From JAIYDQ01 sp031411055 (GTDB lineage Bacteria > Planctomycetota > Planctomycetia > Pirellulales > Pirellulaceae), in assembly GCA_031411055.1 (NCBI GenBank), contig JANOAI010000472.1, positions 1 through 23,005 on the forward strand: a stretch of DNA of 23,005 bases. The letters are read 5' to 3'. The notes under the pieces were generated by a model that worked only from the letters and a program-made list of their open reading frames with translations, searched no databases and was not told the origin of the DNA. A program made the translations under genes and the position numbers. Below, piece by piece: positions 15,713-23,005 of this stretch; position 1 is the first letter of the stretch, and each line of letters opens with the position of its first letter.

Positions 15713-18646
15713 CTAGGATGCTCCCAGAGTAACGTCCAGAAAGCTGATTTCGTGCGGTTTCGCAAGAATCAAGACTTGGCCGTTTTCGACTTCGAGTTCC
15801 TCGATGGAATTGCCGCTATGCTCAACACGGGCAGCCGAAATTGCATCGCGGAAGAACGATAACTTCGCTTTCACTTCTCGACCTTGGGTTTCATGGAATA
15901 CGACACGTAGCTTGTCATCCGTTGCACCACGTAGTTCCAGCCGAACATTGGGTTGGCTGGCTTGCGCAAACCAAAGACTCGACCCGTTCGAAAGCGGAGA
16001 TCCAGAATCGGAGACCAACCACGGTTCATCAAGCAACTCGAGATAGGATTGGAACGGGCGCGGCCAATCAACGCCGATCGACCAAGCTTGATCAACTTCG
16101 CCACTCTCACTGACAGGAAGGAGGGTATCGAGAAACGTTGTCTCGATCCGTCGATGAACAGGCAAACCTTTGAATGCCAGAAAAATCCGATGTTCAGCGT
16201 CATCGATTTCAATCAATTCGGGGGCGAAGAACTTTGTCTTTTTAAGTTTGGTCTTCGTCCCGTGGCGCCAAGTCGCAAGATCAGCAGCCTGACTCGGCCA
16301 AGCGGTTCGCCAGACGGGCGCCCATTGCCACAAATTTGTCGCGCCTCGCGAAGGTTCTAATATCTTCATTTTCAAGCGAAGATCTACATTGCGTGAACCT
16401 CGGCACAGTTGAAAGCTCAACTCAAACGTTGCCAGAATGCTTTGATCCAAAACAAGTTCGCCGACCGATTCTATGGTTGCCTGCATCGGTGTGTTCTCGA
16501 CGATCCGCGATTGTGCATTGCGGATTGTTGAATACGTCGGAATCGATTTTCCTGTTGGATCATGGACCACGATCGCCGGCAAACCACTTAAGCGTCCACC
16601 ACGTTTCTTGGCCATCATAATGCTTCGAAGATATCCTTTGGCGGGATCGACTTGGCATTCGATGAACTCATTGGCCAACAACAATCCCTTGGAAGCTAGA
16701 TTTGGCCCCGCCTTCCGATTCCCGCCAGTTCCCCCCGAAGCGGATTGTGGTTGAAGCTGCACCACACCCATGGGAGGCACGTCGACGATGACCTGTGATT
16801 GAGCTCCACTTGAATACGCGTCATACACACGATTGTCCTCCGTTCTCGCGTAGTCTCCGTTCAGTTCCACTAAATTGACGCGCCTTGGGCCAGAGTACGG
16901 ATTGATTACTAAATAACCTGGCTTGGCGGCTGAGGATTGCTTCTTTCGAGGCAGAATCGCTGCTAGGACACTTCCCAGTTTTGATCGAAAATCCGCAATT
17001 GCAGCCAAACATTCGACTTGGCATTGGAGTTGAGCTTCAATCGATTCACGCGTGATATGATCGCTTGTTTCCAGCCATTTCTCGAGCTGAGTAACGATCG
17101 AACGGAGGTCGTCCATTTGAGCTTCTGAGCATTTCATCGCGATGGCAACTTGCATAATGATGCAACTGAAACTTAAAGTCGACTCGAGACGAACGTTTCG
17201 AATCAGCTGAAGCTGAAGCGATTGGCTGTGGAGAGAGAACAACGCGGGCGAACTCGGAAGATCGAACTGAAAATCCGAGCCGGTAAAGTTCTGATGCGAA
17301 TAAACGTAGCCTGTTGATTCAAAATAGTTGTCGAGCGTGGACCATTGACCAAACGCGTTGGTTCGCCGAGCCGCGTTGAAGAAATCGCCGTAGGCGACCG
17401 ACGTTTTCATCGGCCAATGAGCGCAAACAAGCGTCGGGATTTGATGGTGATCGAATTGCTTCGCTAGTTCGTTGATCGCATTAAAGACGGATCGGCACGA
17501 TGCCGCATCGAGAACGCCACTGTTGATCGTATCCAGGGTGGTCGTATCGGAAGCTTCCCATGAAATCTTCGCTTGTGTTGTCACCGGATATCGCCCGTCA
17601 GAAAACGCGTGCAGGATGGCTCCGATGTACCCCATCGACTTGAGGTGGGTTGGCATGTCGATAGACATTCCGGCCTCGAACTGCGCGTAGACGCGCGGTG
17701 GTTCGACTTGCAAATTTCGATAAGCCAATTGTCCGCGAATGAGGTCGCGTTGGAGTGTCCCAATCGGATGCCATGGATGTAAGCGATCTCGCTCCAATCC
17801 GCCCAAGATGGAAGCTTGTTGCATGGATAGTCGTGCGAGCAATTTATCCCAAGCCGTTGGGTTATTCTGCTGTAGTTGCGTGAGGAGCGATGATGTCCCA
17901 AAGAGGTTTTGCGGTTGGGGTTGATCCAGTTGGTCGGTCAGTGATTGGCCGAGTGTCGAGTTGGCCAACAAGGTTAAATCAATGAGGTATGCCGATTGAT
18001 TGAAATAGCGATCGCGTTCTTGGGACAGCAGATCGAAACACGATTGAAGCCAACGTTCGGCTTCGACAGCTTCGCCCGCCAGATAGGCTTTCGCAGCCGA
18101 AAGCACCTGATCCGCCATGACAACCAGATCCAGGTTGCTGCTGTAGTGGACTTTGCGTGTAAGCGCTTGGACAAGCAAAAAGGCGAAGCCCAACGAATAA
18201 AAATCATCGATCGAAACCGACGTTTTCGGCTGGCCAAACAGATCGTTATTGGATGGTTCTTCGGGCGAAGGTTCGGGCAAAGTGTGCGAATGGGCGACTT
18301 TCGAGGCTTCGCTCTCGAGTATTTGAAGGATACCTTCGACCAATAACTCCCGCTCTTCACCAGCCTCCACGACGACACAACCTTGGAGTTCCAGCCGTTC
18401 CGTCAGGGGTTGGTCGAGGTCTTTTTTGGCCGATTCTGGACAAACGATCAGTGCCTTTTCAAGATCAAGGGACGACTGATCCGCTCTTTTCCACTCAGGA
18501 AGTACGGCCGATCGAGTCAAGATTGCCGGGTGCCACAAAGCCGTCCAAGCCGTGTGAAACTCTCGACATGTCCGCTCATCCAGGTTTTTTGCGATGTCGT
18601 CCAGCGAATAGCAGGGCAGGACAGCAATCAATCGCAGTGATTCCAT
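15713..18646 (-). CDS. Large GH38-like (alpha-mannosidase-related) protein without visible catalytic motif
   Basis: The 977-residue product resembles family 38 glycoside hydrolases in its second half. A beta-rich segment starting PGYLVINPYSGPRRVNLVEL (about 575-595) leads to VDVPPMGVVQLQP. LLLANEFIECQVDPAKGYLR (about 650) matches the mannosidase pattern in which the super-beta-sandwich begins, and the C-terminus continues with sandwich-like strands. In the first half, FEAGMSIDMPTHLKSMGY (about 322-339) looks like the remains of the GH38 barrel. I cannot find the HxHxD-type metal motif near the N-terminus, and no signal peptide is visible, so a cytoplasmic, perhaps non-catalytic role is possible. 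The gene diverges from the PilM-PilN fusion gene across 263 bases. Family assignment is moderate; function is unknown. Confidence 0.6.
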   Translation of the reverse strand: MESLRLIAVLPCYSLDDIAKNLDERTCREFHTAWTALWHPAILTRSAVLPEWKRADQSSLDLEKALIVCPESAKKDLDQPLTERLELQGCVVVEAGEERELLVEGILQILESEASKVAHSHTLPEPSPEEPSNNDLFGQPKTSVSIDDFYSLGFAFLLVQALTRKVHYSSNLDLVVMADQVLSAAKAYLAGEAVEAERWLQSCFDLLSQERDRYFNQSAYLIDLTLLANSTLGQSLTDQLDQPQPQNLFGTSSLLTQLQQNNPTAWDKLLARLSMQQASILGGLERDRLHPWHPIGTLQRDLIRGQLAYRNLQVEPPRVYAQFEAGMSIDMPTHLKSMGYIGAILHAFSDGRYPVTTQAKISWEASDTTTLDTINSGVLDAASCRSVFNAINELAKQFDHHQIPTLVCAHWPMKTSVAYGDFFNAARRTNAFGQWSTLDNYFESTGYVYSHQNFTGSDFQFDLPSSPALFSLHSQSLQLQLIRNVRLESTLSFSCIIMQVAIAMKCSEAQMDDLRSIVTQLEKWLETSDHITRESIEAQLQCQVECLAAIADFRSKLGSVLAAILPRKKQSSAAKPGYLVINPYSGPRRVNLVELNGDYARTEDNRVYDAYSSGAQSQVIVDVPPMGVVQLQPQSASGGTGGNRKAGPNLASKGLLLANEFIECQVDPAKGYLRSIMMAKKRGGRLSGLPAIVVHDPTGKSIPTYSTIRNAQSRIVENTPMQATIESVGELVLDQSILATFELSFQLCRGSRNVDLRLKMKILEPSRGATNLWQWAPVWRTAWPSQAADLATWRHGTKTKLKKTKFFAPELIEIDDAEHRIFLAFKGLPVHRRIETTFLDTLLPVSESGEVDQAWSIGVDWPRPFQSYLELLDEPWLVSDSGSPLSNGSSLWFAQASQPNVRLELRGATDDKLRVVFHETQGREVKAKLSFFRDAISAARVEHSGNSIEELEVENGQVLILAKPHEISFLDVTLGAS

Positions 18647-18751
18647 ACAGATTTAATAATGAGAGAATTGGAAAGGTAAATTTGACAGCCTAGGGATTCG
18701 GTCGATAACATAGAGAGAGGTTCTGTTAAGGTAATCCAGATTCGGATAACT

Positions 18752-18793
18752 CCTGAGAAAACTCCCTTTCGGAGGGTTTCTGAGGCAGTTTTT
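18752..18793 (+). promoter_or_regulatory. Hairpin followed by a T-run in the leader of the PilM-PilN gene
   Basis: The sequence CCTGAGAAAACTCC, a short loop, then GGAGGGTTTCTGAGG can fold into an imperfect hairpin at 18752-18785. A run of five T follows at 18789-18793. On the plus strand this looks like an intrinsic terminator, yet it lies in the space between two divergent genes, about 117 bases before the downstream ATG. It could be a leader attenuator or the end of a short transcript. This is a visual call without folding energy. Confidence 0.35.
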
Positions 18794-18869
18794 CCGTCCG
18801 TTTTCCGCTAATCTGGCAGCGCTCTGTCTCGTCACTTTTTTCCCAAATTCTGTCGTCGCTCCGATACAA

Positions 18870-18886
18870 CATCGGTATAACCGATG
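18870..18886. promoter_or_regulatory. 17-bp palindrome upstream of the PilM-PilN gene
   Basis: CATCGGT (18870-18876) and ACCGATG (18880-18886) form a perfect inverted repeat around ATA. It ends 23 bases before the start codon and contains TATAAC, which resembles a -10 box. A dimeric regulator bound here could block transcription of the assembly-platform cassette. A convincing -35 element is not visible. Confidence 0.45.
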
Positions 18887-18909
18887 ACTGGCTGATTGCG
18901 TCGCAAAGT

Positions 18910-21180
18910 ATGGCAAAAAAACTAAATCACGTTTGGGGATTGGAACTCGGTCAGTGTGCACTGAAGGCCCTTCGCTGTCATCTCGAAGGCGATCAGGTCG
19001 TGGCCGACATGTTCGACTTTGTAGAGTATCCCAAAATTCTGAGCCAACCAGAAGCCGAACCGGAAATGTTGGTCAAAGACGCGATCGAGCAGTTTGTTGG
19101 GCGTAACGACCTGAAAGGAGCTCGCGTCGCCATCAGCGTCCCGGGACAGAGCGGTTTGGCGAAGTTTTTCAAGCCACCGCCCGTCGAAGTCAAAAAGATC
19201 CCCGACATCGTCAAATACGAAGCCAAGCAACAGATTCCGTTCGATTTGAACGATGTGATCTGGGACTTCCAGCAAATGCCTGGTAGCAATATCGAAGACG
19301 GCTACGCGTTGGAAAGCGAGGTAGGGCTCTTCGCGATGAAGAAGGAAGCCGTCTACCGAGCCTTAAAACCGTTCCGCGATGGGAACATCGATGTCGATCT
19401 GATCCAGCTGGCTCCCGTCGCCGTCTACAACATGGTGGCTTACGATCGATTTGCGGAACGTATGTCCAGCAGCTTTTTCGATCCCGATGCGCCACCACCC
19501 TCCACCGTAGTTCTATCCATGGGGACGGATGCCTCGGATTTGGTCGTGACGAGTGGCTTTCGTATTTGGCAACGCAATATCCCGATCGGTGGCAACCACT
19601 TTACCCGACAGCTTTTAAAGGACCTCAAACTAACGTTTGCAAAGGCCGAGCATCTGAAACGCAATGTCATGCAATCCGATGACCCTAAGCTTGTCTTCCA
19701 AGTGATGAGACCTGTCTTCAACGATCTCGTCACGGAAATTCAGCGATCGATCGGGTTTTTTCGAAGCCTTAACAAAAAGGCCGAAATCGAATCGATCGTG
19801 ATCTTAGGCAACACGGCAAGACTGCCTGGCTTAGTCTCGTTCATGAACAAGAATTTAGGGATGGAGGTCAAAGCCCTCGATAAATTCGAGCGACTCACCG
19901 GAAACGAGGTCCTCGGTCAACCGGCTTTCAAAGAGAATCAGGCGGGCTTTGGGGTCGTCTACGGCTTGTGCTTACAAATGCTCAAGCAGGGTCCCATGCA
20001 GACGAATCTACTGCCGCGAGAGATTGTCGTTGAACGGCTTGTCCGAGCTAAAAAACCATGGGCCATTGGTGCCCTATCGGCGGTGCTGCTCGGCATTGTT
20101 GCTAATTACGCAACCGTCTTTGGGTCCTATAAGACCGTGGCTCCTGAGAAATGGTCGAGTGCCGAAGGCGATGTTACGAGCGCCAGTACAACCAGTCAGA
20201 CGCTTTTGAGTAACGACCAAGCAAAGCGGGGTAGCTTAGCCTTTATCACTCGAGTTGGCGCTGAAGTAAGCTCCAACGGTGACCGTCGTACGCTTTGTCT
20301 GGAACTACTAAAAGCCATCCAAGGTGGTTTGCTGTACAACGAAGACGAAAATAAGGCGACGCCCGCCGAGATTCCTTTAACGGAGCGAAAAGAATTCCAC
20401 CTAACACGTGTTGACTCGGCCCCCGTCGATGATGTGTCTCGGTGGTTTCAACCTCTTAGCGCAAAGTATGCGGAAGACAGTCGCGATCGTGAAGCCTTAG
20501 TCGGCCCTCGCCCCAAAATCAAAGCGACTGTCGATCCGAATCGAACGCCCTCAGACATTGATCCCAATCAAGCAAGCGGCGAGGGAACCCCACCGCCGGC
20601 CGATGATCAAGTTCAACCATCGGCACCCGATTCAAGCGAGGCTAATGGAACTACGGCAATGACAGGGCCATCCGGTCCCGGATGGGTGATCGAAATCGAA
20701 GGCTTTCATTATTTCAATGGCAAAAAGGGGCTCGAGGGGGAAGCGCACATTCGAAAGTATTTGCTCGAGTACCTCGAACATGGAAAGATTAAATTGCCTG
20801 GCCCCGACGGTAGTCTCACGGAGTTTACCATGAAAGAACTCGGTATTTGTTTCCCAGTGATTTCGCAGGCCGTTCTCATCGACGCAAGACACCTCGTTCC
20901 CAACCCAGAATACAAAGACGCTGAAAAACTCCTTATGGCCGCCAAAGCCGCATCGGAAGATGGTGGCTCTAAGTCATCAACGGTCAAGCCGCCCACACCC
21001 GATAGCAAAGGTATCAGCTTCCTTGAACTGAATGGCAAGCAAATACCGTCTCACTTTGTTGCGCCAAAGGCACCGTTTGTCGTCCAATTTGCTTGGCAAG
21101 AGAAAACCATGTCCGATCGACTGTGGTGGAGACAACAGCCTGGGTACGACAAAGATGCCATTCCACCTCCAAGAAAATAA
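18910..21180 (+). CDS. pilM: PilM-PilN fusion (GspL-like) inner-membrane assembly platform protein
   Basis: PilM is the actin-like cytoplasmic protein of type IV pilus systems and PilN its membrane partner, docked through a conserved N-terminal NLLP peptide. The 756-residue product begins with a PilM domain (about residues 8-350): VWGLELGQCALKALR, ARVAISVPGQSGLAKFF, VKYEAKQQIPFDLNDVIWD, IPIGGNHFTRQLLKDL and IVILGNTARLPGL. MQTNLLPREIVVERL (363-377) then matches the PilN docking peptide, followed by one transmembrane segment (about 384-404). The periplasmic part has EFHLTRVDSAPVDDVSRWF (495-513), a proline-rich acidic linker (about 540-588) and WVIEIEGFHYFNG (592-604). This could be a split ferredoxin-like fold. 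The layout equals GspL of type II secretion. No Shine-Dalgarno is evident. Confidence 0.88.
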   Translation: MAKKLNHVWGLELGQCALKALRCHLEGDQVVADMFDFVEYPKILSQPEAEPEMLVKDAIEQFVGRNDLKGARVAISVPGQSGLAKFFKPPPVEVKKIPDIVKYEAKQQIPFDLNDVIWDFQQMPGSNIEDGYALESEVGLFAMKKEAVYRALKPFRDGNIDVDLIQLAPVAVYNMVAYDRFAERMSSSFFDPDAPPPSTVVLSMGTDASDLVVTSGFRIWQRNIPIGGNHFTRQLLKDLKLTFAKAEHLKRNVMQSDDPKLVFQVMRPVFNDLVTEIQRSIGFFRSLNKKAEIESIVILGNTARLPGLVSFMNKNLGMEVKALDKFERLTGNEVLGQPAFKENQAGFGVVYGLCLQMLKQGPMQTNLLPREIVVERLVRAKKPWAIGALSAVLLGIVANYATVFGSYKTVAPEKWSSAEGDVTSASTTSQTLLSNDQAKRGSLAFITRVGAEVSSNGDRRTLCLELLKAIQGGLLYNEDENKATPAEIPLTERKEFHLTRVDSAPVDDVSRWFQPLSAKYAEDSRDREALVGPRPKIKATVDPNRTPSDIDPNQASGEGTPPPADDQVQPSAPDSSEANGTTAMTGPSGPGWVIEIEGFHYFNGKKGLEGEAHIRKYLLEYLEHGKIKLPGPDGSLTEFTMKELGICFPVISQAVLIDARHLVPNPEYKDAEKLLMAAKAASEDGGSKSSTVKPPTPDSKGISFLELNGKQIPSHFVAPKAPFVVQFAWQEKTMSDRLWWRQQPGYDKDAIPPPRK

Positions 21181-21200
21181 AGTAAATCGGAAAACGATTC

Positions 21201-22577
21201 ATGGATCAGCTTAAAGTTTACTGGAGTTACGTCGTCAAATACCATTTTTGGATTTTGACTTCGCTTGTACTCATCGTTTCACTTGTCGTGTTCAACATGG
21301 CTTCCAGTTCGCTCAGGCAGCAGGTCAGTTCTCGCCATTCCGCGCTGGACTCCGCCTTTAATACTGTCTCAGGATTGGAAAGTCTGCAAACTACGCACCC
21401 CAACGCGAATTCCGAAGCTGAAATCAACAAGATTATCGAGGCAACAAAGCAAAACGTCTTTGATGCTTGGACAAAACAGTACGATCGACAAGTCCCTATT
21501 CTCAAGTGGGGCGAGGATGTCTTTGAAGCGAATTCGAATGCTCTTCGGATCGTCGAAAAATTCAGGCCTATTGAATTGCTCGAACCTACGATCGCCAAAG
21601 ATCCTCTGATCGCTACCGACCGATCCGTTTACCGAGATTACGTGAAACGTGAGTTCACCACATTGGCAAAAATTGTAGGCGCCCATTGGACCGCCGAAAT
21701 GGGCGGCGTAGCAGCGAAGGATGATCAGCCGGCCAATGCGGGGATTTCGGCGCCATTGGTCGAATGGAGCACGAGTTCACAAATGATTCTTTCAAAGGAC
21801 ATGGCTCCCTGGTGGGAAGCGACCAAAGTACCAAGCACCCTTGAGATCCTTTACACCCAAGAAGACATTTGGATTTTGACGGCCATTCTAAAAGTGATCC
21901 AGCTTACGAATGGACAAGCTCGCGAGAATTTCCAAGCGCCTATTAAAGAAATCGAGTCGATTAAACTTGGAGCAGCCGCGAATGATTCCACGGTGTCGAA
22001 ACAAAGCACTGGGCCTGGACTCGATTTAGGTGACGAATCCGCAACGACGGGGTCAGCCGTTCCTGACCCCGCCAATGATCGTTATGTCGATGAACGACTG
22101 AAGCCAATGAAAGGTGCAACGCTCCGTGAGAAAATGAAGAGCACTTCGCCAGATGATGCCCCGTATGCCGTCGCGAAAAGAATTCCGATTCGGATACGCG
22201 TAAAGATGGATCAAGCCAAGATTCCTGAGCTGGTCTCATTGTGTGGCAATGGCGAATTGATGATCGAAGTGAAACAAGTTCGCGTCAACACGAATCCAAA
22301 TCCGTTTGCACCAAACTTATCAGCTGCGGCTTCAGGCGGAGAAGGAGACGGAGATGGTGGATCTTCGGGCGGATTTAGTCCAGCCGTCGGAGCCAGCACG
22401 AGACCGACAGTTGCGACCGACGGCAATGATGCAGACAGTGCTGGCGTCATGCTCGACGACGCTCCCGCCGACTCGCCAGTGGAAATCTTTGGGATTGTTT
22501 ACCTTTTCAATCCACCGGACAAACAAAAATTGGGAATGACCGACCCAGCCTCAACAACGCCCGCAGGGAGCCAATAA
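21201..22577 (+). CDS. PilO/GspM-like single-pass membrane protein
   Basis: The gene starts 20 bases after the PilM-PilN fusion gene. The 458-residue product has a short cytoplasmic start, one transmembrane helix (about residues 15-34, WILTSLVLIVSLVVFNMA), a likely coiled-coil region, and a long periplasmic part. Near the C-terminus, RIPIRIRVKMDQAKIPELVS, MIEVKQVRVN and VEIFGIVYLFNPP suggest a ferredoxin-like beta-alpha-beta-beta order as in PilO and GspM, interrupted by a Gly/Ser-rich insert. Direct similarity to PilO is too weak to see by eye; the call rests on order, topology and this pattern. The protein is about twice the length of typical PilO. Its stop overlaps the next start (TAATG), so the three genes form an operon. 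Confidence 0.65.
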   Translation: MDQLKVYWSYVVKYHFWILTSLVLIVSLVVFNMASSSLRQQVSSRHSALDSAFNTVSGLESLQTTHPNANSEAEINKIIEATKQNVFDAWTKQYDRQVPILKWGEDVFEANSNALRIVEKFRPIELLEPTIAKDPLIATDRSVYRDYVKREFTTLAKIVGAHWTAEMGGVAAKDDQPANAGISAPLVEWSTSSQMILSKDMAPWWEATKVPSTLEILYTQEDIWILTAILKVIQLTNGQARENFQAPIKEIESIKLGAAANDSTVSKQSTGPGLDLGDESATTGSAVPDPANDRYVDERLKPMKGATLREKMKSTSPDDAPYAVAKRIPIRIRVKMDQAKIPELVSLCGNGELMIEVKQVRVNTNPNPFAPNLSAAASGGEGDGDGGSSGGFSPAVGASTRPTVATDGNDADSAGVMLDDAPADSPVEIFGIVYLFNPPDKQKLGMTDPASTTPAGSQ

Positions 22578-23005
22578 TGTTTGGACTCGGAAAAAAGAAA
22601 ACCGGCGAAAGCTCCGACAAGCCAGCCAAAAAATCTTCCAACAAGAAGAGTTCGGGTGGTTCGGCTGTTTGGAAAACATGGTTAATCAATCATGGTGAAA
22701 AAGTTGGCCTAAGCCTTTTCACTCTCTTCGCCTTCTACCTTATTTATAGCGGACTGACGACGCGTGCTTACGAGCGATCTCGAACCCCGGAAGTACTTTC
22801 AAGTCGCTCGCTCGCCGCGAAACAAGAGATTGAAACCGGCAAGCACCCAATCGAATATCCCCAACCGAACGATTTCCGAAAGGCCGTGATTGGTGCTCGC
22901 CAAGAACTGGATTTCACCCCATATAAATTCGGTCACATTGTTCAAAAGGGGACGCCTGTTTCAGGTGAAAAGCGCGGCGATCCAGAAGTATTTTCCCCGC
23001 TCGAG
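22577..23005 (+). CDS. Single-pass membrane protein of the pilus/secretion cassette (cut by window end)
   Basis: The ATG at 22577 shares its A with the TAA of the preceding gene, so translation is probably coupled. The visible 143 residues start MFGLGKKKTGESSDK, followed by a Lys/Ser-rich basic stretch. A transmembrane segment comes at about residues 46-60 (GLSLFTLFAFYLIYSGL). The region after it begins TTRAYERSRTPEVLSSRSLA and has no recognised domain. The reading frame is open to the window edge. By position it could hold the role of PilP or a second PilO-like subunit, but nothing in the visible part proves this. Confidence 0.75.
   Translation, partial: MFGLGKKKTGESSDKPAKKSSNKKSSGGSAVWKTWLINHGEKVGLSLFTLFAFYLIYSGLTTRAYERSRTPEVLSSRSLAAKQEIETGKHPIEYPQPNDFRKAVIGARQELDFTPYKFGHIVQKGTPVSGEKRGDPEVFSPLE

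Overview
The window looks like chromosomal DNA from a planctomycete, most likely of the Pirellulales type. This is inferred from gene content and style, not from a marker gene search. The signs are roughly 50% GC, few recognisable Shine-Dalgarno sequences, GC-rich palindromic intergenic repeats, an Uma2-type protein, a GH38-like protein divergent from an unusual PilM gene, and an acidic, Ser/Gly/Asp-rich membrane protein with an N-terminal helix-turn-helix. No rRNA, tRNA, CRISPR array, transposase or prophage gene was seen.

Layout. 1-785 (-) is the N-terminal part of ribosomal protein S1, cut by the window edge. 1141-1626 (+) is ribose-5-phosphate isomerase B. 1627-2010 is a gene-free stretch holding a palindromic repeat cluster. 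2011-2805 (-) is thymidylate synthase. 2942-4712 (+) is carA overlapping a gamma-class carbonic anhydrase gene. 4929-7088 (-) is trpB-trpA. 7254-7790 (+) is an Uma2-family nuclease-like gene. 7823-9295 (-) is pyruvate kinase. 9369-10196 (+) is a short-chain dehydrogenase. 10309-12427 (-) is a methyltransferase gene overlapping an Old Yellow Enzyme-family oxidoreductase. 12674-15319 (-) is a membrane-anchored HTH protein followed by a Tat-exported beta-propeller protein. 15713-18646 (-) is a large GH38-like protein. 18910-23005 (+) is a three-gene cassette: a PilM-PilN fusion, a PilO-like protein and a third single-pass membrane protein cut by the window end.

Most of the left two thirds is housekeeping metabolism: pentose phosphate isomerisation, dTMP synthesis, carbamoyl phosphate for pyrimidines and arginine, tryptophan and glycolysis. 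The most interesting parts are (i) the right-hand cassette, which appears to be an inner-membrane assembly platform of a type IV pilus or type II secretion machine in which PilM and PilN are one chain, as in GspL; (ii) the overlap of carA with a carbonic anhydrase gene, which would link a bicarbonate-handling enzyme to a bicarbonate-consuming one; (iii) a pyruvate kinase whose cation-site residues predict potassium independence; and (iv) the membrane-tethered HTH protein with a 24-bp tandem repeat in its acidic linker.
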